From Microlunatus sp. Gsoil 973 (lineage in GTDB: Bacteria > Actinomycetota > Actinomycetes > Propionibacteriales > Propionibacteriaceae), in contig NZ_CP046122.1 in assembly GCF_009707365.1 (NCBI RefSeq), positions 1,674,001-1,738,000 on the forward strand: a DNA stretch of 64,000 nucleotides, read 5' to 3'. Below the pieces are notes generated by a model, which did not search any database, was not told the DNA's origin, and saw nothing but the letters and a program-made list of their open reading frames with translations. Shown one piece after another: positions 45,731 through 53,735 of this stretch; the stretch's first letter is position 1, and every line of letters starts with the position of its first letter. The position numbers and the translations under genes were made by a program.

Positions 45731-46240
45731 TCAGTGATCCGGGCCGCCGGTCACGAAGTCGTCCGGGTTGACCTGGTCGAGGAACTCACGGAACTTGGCG
45801 ACCTCGGTGTCGGAGTCCAGGGACTCCTCACCCTCCTCGGGGGCATCCTCGTCCGGCATCAGTACGCCGGCCTCGTCGAGTACGTCTTCAGCACAGTAGA
45901 TCTCACACCCGGCCCGCAGCGCGATCGCAATCGCATCCGAGGAGCGGGAACTGATCTCGACGCCGTCGATCACCAACACCGCGTAGAACGTCCCTCCGGA
46001 CAACTCGGTGATGTGCACTTCCGACAGCGTGTGGCCCAGACCCGACAAGATGTCCACGATGAGATCGTGGGTCAGCGGGCGCGGCGGTACGACGCCCTCC
46101 TGGGCGTTGGCGATAGCCGAGGCCTCGCCGGCACCGATCCAGATCGGCAGGTAGCGGGCGCCACCCACCTCACGCAGCAGCACCATGGGCGAGTTCGATG
46201 GCATTTCCACTCGCACACCGACCACATCGAGTTCTCGCAT
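45731..46240 (-). CDS. DUF151 bifunctional nuclease-like protein
   Basis: Protein of 169 aa in the DUF151 (bifunctional nuclease) family. It starts MRELDVVGVRVEMPSNSPMV and has LPIWIGAGEASAIANAQEG, THDLIVDILSGLGHTLSEV and SSRSSDAIAIALRAGC, all typical. The C-terminal 40 residues are strongly acidic. It sits between two MerR genes as in mycobacteria. Some plant and bacterial members cut DNA and RNA; the role in actinobacteria is not established. Confidence 0.92.
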   Translation of the reverse strand: MRELDVVGVRVEMPSNSPMVLLREVGGARYLPIWIGAGEASAIANAQEGVVPPRPLTHDLIVDILSGLGHTLSEVHITELSGGTFYAVLVIDGVEISSRSSDAIAIALRAGCEIYCAEDVLDEAGVLMPDEDAPEEGEESLDSDTEVAKFREFLDQVNPDDFVTGGPDH

Positions 46241-46353
46241 ACGACCACAGTACGTCGCACCGCAGGGGTTGGAACATGCGCCCGGCCGGATTGATCTTCA
46301 CGTAACGAAGGTCGTTACGAACGCCATTGACCCGGCCCGACGGCCTGCCGCCG

Positions 46354-47151
46354 TCAGCGATCCATGCCGGTACGGATCAGGGCTGCGTGTACGCCGATGA
46401 CCAGCTGGGTGACCTCGGCGGTGACGTCGCCGCGACCGTTCTTGCCGCGGGAACGGGCGTGCGGGGCAATCGCCTGTTCGACCAGACCGATCTCCCGGTC
46501 GGCGGCGAGTTTGAACGCCCGGAGATGACGGCTGTCGATCCCGTAGACGGCCAGCCGGCGGGCGGCGACGGCGATGGCCAACGCCTCGCGTCCGTAGTAC
46601 TGGGTGCCACGCCGCGGCACGATCACCTGGATCGACTCCAGTTCGGCCAGCGCCGACTCGGTCAGCCCGCTGGCCTCGAGAAGGTCGGCCCGGGACAGCC
46701 GCAGCTGTTTCGGCGGCTGCCGGGACTGTCCGCCGGCCTGGGTTGGCTGGGCGTCCGGCGGCGCTGGACGCGGCGGCAACTCCTCGGACCGGGCCGCCTC
46801 CTGTCCTACGGGGTCGACGGCCGGCTCGGGACGGACGACTCCGTTGACCTTCGGCCGGTCCGACGGCCGGACATCGAGTCGGGGCCGCTCCAGACCGCGA
46901 TCGAGCTGTTCCAGGTGCTCGCGGATCACCTTCAGCGGCAGGTACTGGGACTTCTGCACCCGCAGGATGTACCGCAGGCGTTCCACGTCGGCCGGGCGGT
47001 AGCGGCGGTATCCCGACGTGGGCGCACGTTCCGGCGCGAGCAACCCGACGCTCTCCAGGAATCGGATCTTGGAGATGGAGATGTCAGGAAACTCTGACTT
47101 CAACGAGGCGAGCACCTGACCGATGCTTCGCACCGTCGAGTTCGCTGCCAT
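46354..47151 (-). CDS. MerR-family regulator (Rv1828-like)
   Basis: Regulator of about 265 aa with an N-terminal HTH (SIGQVLASLKSEFPDISISKIRFLES, then SGYRRYRPADVERLRYIL). A Pro-rich linker of about 60 residues follows, then a conserved C-terminal domain (LSRADLLEASGLTESALAEL, GIDSRHLRAFKLAADREI). This two-domain layout matches Rv1828 of M. tuberculosis. The ATG at 47151 has no strong ribosome-binding site. It forms part of the conserved gcvH-FHA-MerR-DUF151-MerR block. Repeat copy G lies upstream. Confidence 0.9.
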   Translation of the reverse strand: MAANSTVRSIGQVLASLKSEFPDISISKIRFLESVGLLAPERAPTSGYRRYRPADVERLRYILRVQKSQYLPLKVIREHLEQLDRGLERPRLDVRPSDRPKVNGVVRPEPAVDPVGQEAARSEELPPRPAPPDAQPTQAGGQSRQPPKQLRLSRADLLEASGLTESALAELESIQVIVPRRGTQYYGREALAIAVAARRLAVYGIDSRHLRAFKLAADREIGLVEQAIAPHARSRGKNGRGDVTAEVTQLVIGVHAALIRTGMDR

Positions 47152-47238
47152 GCGTGTTCGGTGCCCCCTCGGGATCAATCGGCGGATCGGGCCCAGCCTA
47201 ACTGGGGGTGCGCACCGGTCAACGAACCCACCCGCGCA

Positions 47239-47280
47239 CGACACACCGCTAATATCCGGGAATTTGTGACCCCTCGCCGG
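47239..47280 (+). repeat. 42-bp interspersed repeat, copy G
   Basis: Forward copy CGACACACCGCTAATATCCG..TGACCCCTCGCCGG, located between the MerR start and the end of the FHA gene. Confidence 0.83.
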
Positions 47281-47304
47281 TTGGGGGTGGCGGCCGGTGC
47301 GGGC

Positions 47305-47808
47305 TCAGGAGCGGGCGGCGTAGTAGACCAGGCGGAACTTGCCGATCTGCACCTCGTCTCCGGGCTGCAGCAGCTGCTCGTCGACCATCTGGCGGTTGAC
47401 GTAGGTGCCGTTCAGGCTGCCGACGTCCTTGACCACCACACCGTCCTCGGTACGGGTGAAGACGGCATGCCGACGGGACACCGAGATGTCGTCCAGCAGG
47501 ATGTCGGCATCCTGGCTGCGTCCGACCGTGCTGGCCTCGGTGTCCAGCAGGAACCGGCTGCCCGCCTCGGCGCCCCGGCGCACGATGAGCAGGGCCGAAC
47601 CCTTCGGCAGGGCGTTGACCGCCGACTCGTCGTCCGGACTCAGCCCGTCGTGTTCCATCTCCGGAACAGCCGACATCGTCCGGGTGGTGTCCATCGATTC
47701 CGGTGCCGCCTTTTCGGCGCGCTCGGGCTTCTCCAGCGGGCTGCCGCACTGACTGCAGAAGTTGCTGCCGTCAGGATTGGCGTGGCCGCAATTGTTGCAA
47801 TAGATCAT
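47305..47808 (-). CDS. garA: FHA-domain protein, GarA/OdhI-like, with zinc ribbon
   Basis: Protein of 167 aa. An N-terminal zinc ribbon has C4, C7, C18 and C21 (MIYCNNCGHANPDGSNFCSQC). A linker with a Thr-rich stretch (MDTTRTM) may carry the regulatory phosphothreonine. The FHA domain follows, with GRSQDADILLDDISVSRRHA and DVGSLNGTYVN for phosphothreonine binding. GarA and OdhI restrain 2-oxoglutarate dehydrogenase and glutamate metabolism under Ser/Thr kinase control. The zinc ribbon is an addition compared with M. tuberculosis GarA. Placement next to gcvH agrees with that assignment. Confidence 0.9.
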   Translation of the reverse strand: MIYCNNCGHANPDGSNFCSQCGSPLEKPERAEKAAPESMDTTRTMSAVPEMEHDGLSPDDESAVNALPKGSALLIVRRGAEAGSRFLLDTEASTVGRSQDADILLDDISVSRRHAVFTRTEDGVVVKDVGSLNGTYVNRQMVDEQLLQPGDEVQIGKFRLVYYAARS

Positions 47809-47828
47809 TCGGTCGGACTCTCCCCACT

Positions 47829-48215
47829 TCAGCTGTCCACGTGTTCAGCGTAGGCGTCGGCGTCCAACAATTCGTCAAGATCGGTGCCGTCTGCCGTTTC
47901 CACCTCGAAGAGCCAGCCGTCTCCGTACGGTTCGGCGTTGACCAGCTCGGGCCGGTCCTCGAGGGCCTGGTTGATCGCGGTGACCGCGCCCGAGACCGGT
48001 GAGAACACGTCGGAGACCGACTTGGTCGACTCCAGCTCGCCGCAGGAATCTCCGGCCGTCACCTCGTCACCGACCGACGGCAGGGACACGAACACGATGT
48101 CGCCGAGCTGCTCGGCCGCGTACTCGGTGATGCCGATCCGGACGGTGGACTCGTTGCCCTCGCGCACCCACTCGTGTTCAGCGGTGTACTTCAGATCCTC
48201 TGGGTATTCGGGCAC
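47829..48215 (-). CDS. gcvH: Glycine cleavage system H protein
   Basis: Lipoyl carrier of the glycine cleavage system, 128 aa. The lipoylation Lys is K65 in ELESTKSVSDVFSP. The start region YPEDLKYTAEHEWVR and the glycine-containing C-terminus (GDGWLFEVE) are typical. The GTG at 48215 has AAGGAG 8 nt upstream. It works with gcvP at 39-42 kb but has no riboswitch of its own that I can see. Confidence 0.96.
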   Translation of the reverse strand: MPEYPEDLKYTAEHEWVREGNESTVRIGITEYAAEQLGDIVFVSLPSVGDEVTAGDSCGELESTKSVSDVFSPVSGAVTAINQALEDRPELVNAEPYGDGWLFEVETADGTDLDELLDADAYAEHVDS

Positions 48216-48252
48216 GAACCTGACTCCTTGAGGTTGTGGGGTCGATGGTGGG

Positions 48253-49094
48253 TCACCGCTTCGCCGTTGGCGACGATGCGGGGTGAGCGTACTGATTCTT
48301 CTTCTGGGTGTGCAAGGAGTCGATGATCACACTCGACTCGCGATCAATGCTGATTCGGCCCTGGGCGTTTCCGGTGACCTGATCGGCGAAGCCGCCGCGG
48401 AAGCTCGCCCCGGACGCCAGGCTGTCGCTGTCGCCGATCGCCTCGATGACGACCGGAGTGGTGACGGGTTGTCCGTCGACCGTCACGTTACCGGCACCGC
48501 CACCGAACCAGGTAGACGCCACCACTCGGTAATGATCATTGATCTCGATCGCCTCGGCCCCGGCATCACGCAGTTCCTCCACACCTTCCAGCATCAGCTC
48601 CGGGGTGAGCTTGCCGTTCGGATCCTTCACGGTGATGCGTACGCCCGGGCCTTGGGCCTTCTCGGTCCCGGCCAGGATGCCGAGATCACCGATCCGCTTG
48701 CGGGTCTCGCTGCGGGCGACCCGCTGCCGGTCGGCACCCGACCGCAGCGTCTCCCGGGTCTTCTGCAGGTCCTCGATCTCGGCCTCCAGCCTGCGGGACT
48801 CGCTGTTCAGACCGTCGAGGATCTGCACCAGGTCGTCCTGTCGGGCGTTCTGGTACGGGTTGTCGGCGTTGTTGGTTCGGATCTGCAACACGCCGCCGAA
48901 GGCGACCAGGAACAAGATCAGGGCGGCGATCAGCTGGCCGCGGCCCGGCCGGACGAACGCCTGTCGGGCGCGACGCCGTGGGCTCTCCCCGTCGTTGTCT
49001 CCTCGGGTTCGACGGCCTCCTCGGGCACGGTCTGCTGGGACTCCTTGTCCTCGGGCACCCTGTCGTCGGTCGGGTCGGAGTCTTCGTCAGGCAT
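48253..49094 (-). pseudogene. DUF881 protein, apparently frameshifted near its N-terminus
   Basis: The C-terminal frame (stop at 48253) encodes one transmembrane helix (LIAALILFLVAFGGVLQ), a coiled coil (ILDGLNSESRRLEAEIEDLQ) and a complete DUF881 domain (GPGVRITVKDPNG, AGAEAIEINDHYRVVA). It has no ATG or GTG start; its longest version starts at a TTG inside the helix. A second frame from ATG 49094 gives an acidic cytoplasmic N-terminus (MPDEDSDPTDDRVPED). Adding one G to the GGGG run (minus strand) at 48987-48990 joins them into about 280 codons. The start overlaps the end of the small basic protein gene. Probably an assembly indel. Orthologue position Rv1825. Confidence 0.82.
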
Positions 49095-49419
49095 GGAAGA
49101 GCGCTCTGCGGATCGCGGCGGCGTTGGTGAAGATCCTGATCCCCAGGACGACGACAACACCGGTGGACAGCTGGGAACCGACGCCGATCTGATCGCCGAC
49201 GTAGACGATGGCCGCGGCGATCAGCACGTTGGAGATGAAGGAGACCACGAACACCTTGTCGGTGAAGGTGCCTTCCAGATAGGCCCGGAACGCGCCGAAC
49301 AGCGCATCCATCGCGGCGACGATGGCGATCGGCAGATACGGCTGGAGGAACTGCGGTACGCCCGGTTGAAGGATCAGGCCAAGAATGACGCCCGCAATCA
49401 GGCCGAGGATCGGGATCAT
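49087..49419 (-). CDS. Small basic membrane protein (DUF1290, Sbp-like)
   Basis: Membrane protein of 110 aa with three hydrophobic segments (LGLIAGVILGLIL, IAIVAAMDALFGAFRAYL, FISNVLIAAAIVYVGDQIG). The motif ALFGAFRAYLEGTF is diagnostic for DUF1290. The ATG at 49419 has AAGGA 4 nt upstream. It overlaps both neighbours: its start by an ATGA with the upstream DUF881 gene, and its stop with the start of the next DUF881 gene. This DUF881-DUF1290-DUF881 trio matches Rv1823-Rv1825 and some Gram-positive cell-division loci. Confidence 0.92.
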   Translation of the reverse strand: MIPILGLIAGVILGLILQPGVPQFLQPYLPIAIVAAMDALFGAFRAYLEGTFTDKVFVVSFISNVLIAAAIVYVGDQIGVGSQLSTGVVVVLGIRIFTNAAAIRRALFHA

Positions 49420-50267
49420 CGCGTCCTTCCGGTCCGTACGGTCAATCCGGGAACACCGTTGAGTCGCAGCTGATCTGCCGGCGAGACGTCGTAGCGCATC
49501 CCCTGGTTCTCCTTCAGGGCATTCCACCACGGGCCGGCCGACGTCTCCAACAGTCTGGCCTGAAGGGTCTGCGGACTGCCGATGGCGTCCACCTCGTAGG
49601 GCGGGGTGAGCGAGCGGTAGTTGACGGTGATCGCCTGTCCTGCCTCCCGGATCGCAGTCAGCGCGGTGAGTCGTTGGCCGTTGATCTGGATCGCCTCGGC
49701 GCCTGCCGTCCAGAGTCCGTTGACCAGGACCTGAAGGTCGACATCGAGGACCTGGTTGCTGACCTGCGCGCCGCTCTGGCTCTGGCCGGTGCCGTCGTCG
49801 ACGATGATCTTCAGACCGGGTCCGGTGACCGCCGCTGCCCCGGTCCTGGATTCCAGATCGGACAGGTGAGTACGCAACCGTTCGGCCTGGGCATCATTGC
49901 CCAGCCCGGTGCTGCGCAGCCGGGCGTTCTCGGCGGCCAGCTCATTCTCCTCGTCGCGCAGCCGGGCACGGTTGGCCTCGGCAGTCTTGATCCGGGCGAC
50001 GAGTTGATCACGTTCCTTCGCGACCACCGGCCGGGACCGGGTGGTCTGCAGCGCCGCCACGGTGAACAGGGTTCCGACGATGACGGCGATCACCGCGAAG
50101 GCCACCCGGGAGCTGGTGCTGTGCCGCTTGCGCCGATCGGCCTCCCGCGCCGCCACGACGGCGTAGTCCGGATCGATCGGGTGCTCGGCGATCTGCTTGA
50201 GCAGATCCATGCTGGCGTCGAGGGCGCGCGGGGACCGCTGATCACGCGTTCTTGTCGCCTGTCCCAC
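49416..50267 (-). CDS. DUF881 membrane protein (Rv1823-like)
   Basis: Protein of 283 aa: a cytoplasmic N-terminus, one helix (VAFAVIAVIVGTLFTVAAL), a coiled coil (ARIKTAEANRARLRDEENEL) and an extracellular DUF881 domain (TGPGLKIIVDDG, LWTAGAEAIQINGQRLTALT). The GTG start at 50267 fits the family. It is the first gene of the coupled trio. Function is unknown; paralogues are intimately linked with envelope assembly. Confidence 0.9.
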   Translation of the reverse strand: MGQATRTRDQRSPRALDASMDLLKQIAEHPIDPDYAVVAAREADRRKRHSTSSRVAFAVIAVIVGTLFTVAALQTTRSRPVVAKERDQLVARIKTAEANRARLRDEENELAAENARLRSTGLGNDAQAERLRTHLSDLESRTGAAAVTGPGLKIIVDDGTGQSQSGAQVSNQVLDVDLQVLVNGLWTAGAEAIQINGQRLTALTAIREAGQAITVNYRSLTPPYEVDAIGSPQTLQARLLETSAGPWWNALKENQGMRYDVSPADQLRLNGVPGLTVRTGRTR

Positions 50268-50285
50268 CGCTCCGACCCTAATGCG

Positions 50286-51548
50286 TCAGCTGCCCGAATC
50301 GGCAATGCGATCCGGCACGGACGGGGCCGCGGGGCCACGGAGGACGTCGGCGTAGAGGGTACGGATCTGTGGTCCGACGACCGACCAGTCGTAGCGGCGC
50401 ACGGCCCGCCGCGCACGGGCGTTCAACAACGTGCGGTCCGTGTCCAGGGCACGGTCGACGGCCCGGGCCAGACCGGCCGGGTCGCCGGCCGGGAAGACGA
50501 AGCCGAGTGGGTCGCCGCCGGTACCGCCGAGCAGATCGGTGAAGGCCGGCAGGTCGGACGCGACCACCGTCGCACCGGCCGCGATCGCCTCGATCAGCAC
50601 GATGCCGAAGCTCTCCCTGGCGATGTGCGGCGCAATGAACAGATCCGCGCTGCGCAGCAGCCTGGTCCGGGTGGCGTCGTCGATGCGACCGGCGAGCAGC
50701 CTGTCGACCGGCAGCCCGCGACGGCGGATGATCTTGGTCATTCGTGCCCGGTTGCCGCTGCCGGCGATCACCACCTCGAGATCGGGCCGGCGTCGCTTGA
50801 TGATCGGCAGCGCATCGAGCAGCACCGGCAGACCCTTTCGGGGTTCCTCGAGACGGCCGAGGAAGACCAGCCGCGGATGATCACCGCCGCGCCACTGACC
50901 TTGGGCGACCGGATCATGATCGAGATCATGATCGAACTCGTCGGCCCGGAAGCCGTTCGGGATCACAGCCGGGTCGCGGGCGAGATGGCTGACGACGACA
51001 CCGCGGGCCGGCTCGGAGACGGCAACCCCGGAGTTGATCTTGTCCACCACCGGGCCGAGGACCCGCCCGGCCAGTCGCATCAGCGCCGACCGGGGTGTCG
51101 CCGTGTGATAGGTCGCGACGACCGGCGTCCGACTTGCGATCAAGGAGGACAGCGAGGCGCCGGGGGCCAGCGGCTCGTGGATGTGCACCAGGTCCGGTCG
51201 TACCGTCGCGAGCCACCGCCGGACCCGGTGGTCGACGGCAGGCCCGAACCCGACCCGCGCGATCGATCCGTTGTACGGGACGGGAAGCGACCCGCCCGCC
51301 GAGGTCAGCTGGTCGGGAGCGACGCCGTACTGCCCGGCCCGCTCCGGATCAAGATCACCGGGAGCCAGGATCCGGACCCGATCACCGATGCTGGTCAGGT
51401 AACCGGCCAGCCCCAGGACATGGTTCTGTACGCCGCCGGGCACCGACAGTGAGTACGGGCAGACCAGCCCGACGGTCAGCCCCCGATCCTCCGACCAGTC
51501 GGGTCGCGGGGCCGCAGCCTGCAAGGATGTCGGCAGCACATCGGTCAC
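50286..51548 (-). CDS. pimA: Phosphatidyl-myo-inositol mannosyltransferase (PimA)
   Basis: GT4 glycosyltransferase that adds the first mannose from GDP-mannose to phosphatidylinositol, beginning PIM and lipoglycan synthesis. It is 420 aa. The acceptor-domain start VGLVCPYSLSVPGGVQNHVLGLA is typical of PimA, and the E-x7-E nucleotide-sugar motif ESFGIVLIE is at 312-320. The GTG at 51548 overlaps the patA stop codon. Neighbours pgsA and patA complete the early PIM pathway, as in mycobacteria. Confidence 0.93.
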   Translation of the reverse strand: MTDVLPTSLQAAAPRPDWSEDRGLTVGLVCPYSLSVPGGVQNHVLGLAGYLTSIGDRVRILAPGDLDPERAGQYGVAPDQLTSAGGSLPVPYNGSIARVGFGPAVDHRVRRWLATVRPDLVHIHEPLAPGASLSSLIASRTPVVATYHTATPRSALMRLAGRVLGPVVDKINSGVAVSEPARGVVVSHLARDPAVIPNGFRADEFDHDLDHDPVAQGQWRGGDHPRLVFLGRLEEPRKGLPVLLDALPIIKRRRPDLEVVIAGSGNRARMTKIIRRRGLPVDRLLAGRIDDATRTRLLRSADLFIAPHIARESFGIVLIEAIAAGATVVASDLPAFTDLLGGTGGDPLGFVFPAGDPAGLARAVDRALDTDRTLLNARARRAVRRYDWSVVGPQIRTLYADVLRGPAAPSVPDRIADSGS

Positions 51549-52426
51549 GCCGCGCCCTCCGGGGTCTGTGATCGATCGACGAAGAACGGCTGCATCAGGT
51601 GCCAGTCCTGCGGATGCTCCGCGACACCGGCGGCGAAGAAGTCGGCCTCGTCCTGGACCATGGCGATCAGGCCGTCCCGGCCGGGACGATGCTCGATGCG
51701 CGGGCCGATGTCCAGTTGCAGACCCTCGGGAGTGAACCAGCTGACCATCGGGAAGAGCGCTGCCCCGGTGCGCCGGGCGACCACCGCCGGACCGGCAGGC
51801 ATGGTGACCGGGTGGCCGTTCCAGGTCACCGGCACTCCGCTGCCGAGCAGATCGCGATCGGCCACCAGACACACCAGGCGACCGCCGCGGGCGGCGGTCA
51901 TCAGCTCCGGCAACGCCGCCGGATCGCGGTGCCCGATCACCTGCATGCCGAGGCCCTCACGGAAGGCACGGAAGGCGGCGAACGCGGGGCCGTCGAGCTC
52001 CTCGACGACAGTGCTCACCGGCATCCCCGTGACGCAGGCCCAGGCTCCGGCCAGGTCCCAGTTGCCGCTGTGCGGCAGGGCGATCACCGCACCCTCACCT
52101 GCCATCGCCCGGCGCAGCTCACCCTCGCCGGTCGTCGTCACCCGGGAGATGATCTTGGAACGGCTCCAGCCCGGCAGGGCGAACACCTCGAGGAGATTCC
52201 TCAGGTAGGAAGCGATCCCAGCCCGGAGCAGGTCGCGGTCGGGCTCCCGGTCGGTGGCGTAGCGGAGGTTCTGGGCGTACTGCCGGATGTGCGGTCCGCT
52301 GCGGTCGACGGCGATCGCCGCTCCTGCGGAGCTGATCATCCGCTGCACCGAGGCCGGGATCCGCGGGCCGATGCGCCAGCCGACCTGGTAGAGCAGCCCG
52401 AGAGACCAGTCAGGCGCCGGCGCCAT
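51545..52426 (-). CDS. patA: Phosphatidylinositol mannoside acyltransferase
   Basis: Lipid A acyltransferase-family membrane-associated enzyme (HtrB-like fold) of 293 aa. The catalytic pair is H119 and D124 in PHSGNWD. LVCLVADRDLLGSGVPVTW and FPMVSWF are consistent with the family. In mycobacteria the equivalent (Rv2611c) palmitoylates a mannose of PIM. It overlaps both pgsA upstream and pimA downstream, so the three are cotranslated. Confidence 0.92.
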   Translation of the reverse strand: MAPAPDWSLGLLYQVGWRIGPRIPASVQRMISSAGAAIAVDRSGPHIRQYAQNLRYATDREPDRDLLRAGIASYLRNLLEVFALPGWSRSKIISRVTTTGEGELRRAMAGEGAVIALPHSGNWDLAGAWACVTGMPVSTVVEELDGPAFAAFRAFREGLGMQVIGHRDPAALPELMTAARGGRLVCLVADRDLLGSGVPVTWNGHPVTMPAGPAVVARRTGAALFPMVSWFTPEGLQLDIGPRIEHRPGRDGLIAMVQDEADFFAAGVAEHPQDWHLMQPFFVDRSQTPEGAA

Positions 52427-53063
52427 GGGCGTCCTGCTCGGCCGCCTGGCCGCGTACCTTCAGGATCCGTTGGAAGACGGTGAAGGTGCTCATCGCGGCA
52501 AGGGCGGTGACCGCAAGCTCCAACACATACGGGATGCCGAGGCCGCTGAGCCAGGCACCCATCAGGATGATCAGCAGCCGGTCGGCGCGGGCGGCGAGGC
52601 CGCCGCCGGCCTGGTAGCCGAGGCTCTCCGCCCTGGCCTTGACATAGGAGGTCAGCTGGCCCATCACCAGCGCCCACAGGGTGACTGCCGCCCAGATCGT
52701 GGTCCAGCCGAAGGCCGGTGTCCGGTCGGCGACGGTGTGGCCGTAGACGAAATACAGAGTGATGCCGGCGAAGACCGCGCCATCGCCCACCCGGTCGAGG
52801 CTGGAGTCGAGGAACGCGCCCCACTTGCTGCTGCGCCCGGTGGTGCGGGCCATCTGGCCGTCGACCATGTCGGCGAAGACGAACAGGAAGATGATCACCG
52901 TGCCCTGCCACAGCCAGCCCTGCGGATAGCAGATGACGGCACCGAAGACGACGCCGAGCGTGCCCACGATGGTGATCACGTCCGGTGAGACGTTGTGCCG
53001 GACGAAGAAGGCGGCGATCGGGGCAATCACCTTGGTCCAGGCGGTGCGGAATCGTTCCAGCAT
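52410..53063 (-). CDS. pgsA: Phosphatidylinositol phosphate synthase (CDP-alcohol phosphatidyltransferase)
   Basis: Integral membrane enzyme of about 217 aa that makes phosphatidylinositol phosphate from CDP-DAG and inositol phosphate. The CDP-alcohol motif D-G-x2-A-R-x8-G-x3-D-x3-D is intact: D68, G69, A72, R73, G82, D86 and D90. About six helices are predicted. ATG 53063 is listed; GTG 53075 overlapping the HIT gene stop is an equally possible start. Location between a HIT gene and patA/pimA fits PIM synthesis. Confidence 0.93.
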   Translation of the reverse strand: MLERFRTAWTKVIAPIAAFFVRHNVSPDVITIVGTLGVVFGAVICYPQGWLWQGTVIIFLFVFADMVDGQMARTTGRSSKWGAFLDSSLDRVGDGAVFAGITLYFVYGHTVADRTPAFGWTTIWAAVTLWALVMGQLTSYVKARAESLGYQAGGGLAARADRLLIILMGAWLSGLGIPYVLELAVTALAAMSTFTVFQRILKVRGQAAEQDAHGAGA

Positions 53064-53071
53064 CGATTGGC

Positions 53072-53656
53072 TCACTCCCTACCAGGGTCTGGGCGGTCGG
53101 CGTCGTCCAGCCAGGCGTCGTGGACCAGCTTCCAGGTGTCACCCAGCAGTTGCGGGATCGCCTTGGTTCGGCCGATCACCGGCAGGAAGTTGGAGTCGCC
53201 TCCCCAGCGCGGCACAACATGCTGGTGCAGATGAGCGGCGATGCCGGCGCCGGCCACCGCTCCCTGGTTGAGGCCGAGATTGAAGCCGTGCGGGGCGCTG
53301 ACCCGGCGGAGCACGCTCATCGCCCGGGAGGTCAGTTCGCCGACGGCGACCCGCTCCTGGGCCGTCAGGTCGGTGTAGTCGGCGACGTGACGATAGGGGC
53401 AGACCAGCAGGTGACCCGGTGAGTACGGGTAGAGGTTGAGAACCACGAAGCCGAGTTCGTCGCGATGGACGATCAGACCGGTCTCATCGTCCAGCGTCGG
53501 GATGCGGCAGAACGGACAGGTCTCCGGCGTGCCGTCCGGCGGCTTGTTCTCGCCCTCGATGTAGACCATCCGGTGCGGGGTCCACAATCGCTCGAACCCG
53601 TCGGGCTCGCCGGCGAAGTCGGCTGCGCTCTCGTCGTTCATGTCGGGTCCAAGCAT
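53072..53656 (-). CDS. HIT-family nucleotide phosphorylase (AP4A-type, Rv2613c-like)
   Basis: Histidine-triad protein of 194 aa. The triad HLHQH is at 142-146 (AAHLHQHVVPRW), with an upstream CPFC (47-50) and further metal-type residues. The actinobacterial orthologue Rv2613c is a diadenosine tetraphosphate phosphorylase. ATG 53656 is used; ATG 53641 is a second option. It is cotranscribed with pgsA, patA and pimA. Confidence 0.92.
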   Translation of the reverse strand: MLGPDMNDESAADFAGEPDGFERLWTPHRMVYIEGENKPPDGTPETCPFCRIPTLDDETGLIVHRDELGFVVLNLYPYSPGHLLVCPYRHVADYTDLTAQERVAVGELTSRAMSVLRRVSAPHGFNLGLNQGAVAGAGIAAHLHQHVVPRWGGDSNFLPVIGRTKAIPQLLGDTWKLVHDAWLDDADRPDPGRE

Positions 53657-53735
53657 GCCGGATCAGCTCCCCAGATTCCGCAACGCCCCGCGCAGCGTCG
53701 GCTCGGAGCCGTCCTGTGGGCGGCGGCCGGCCGAC

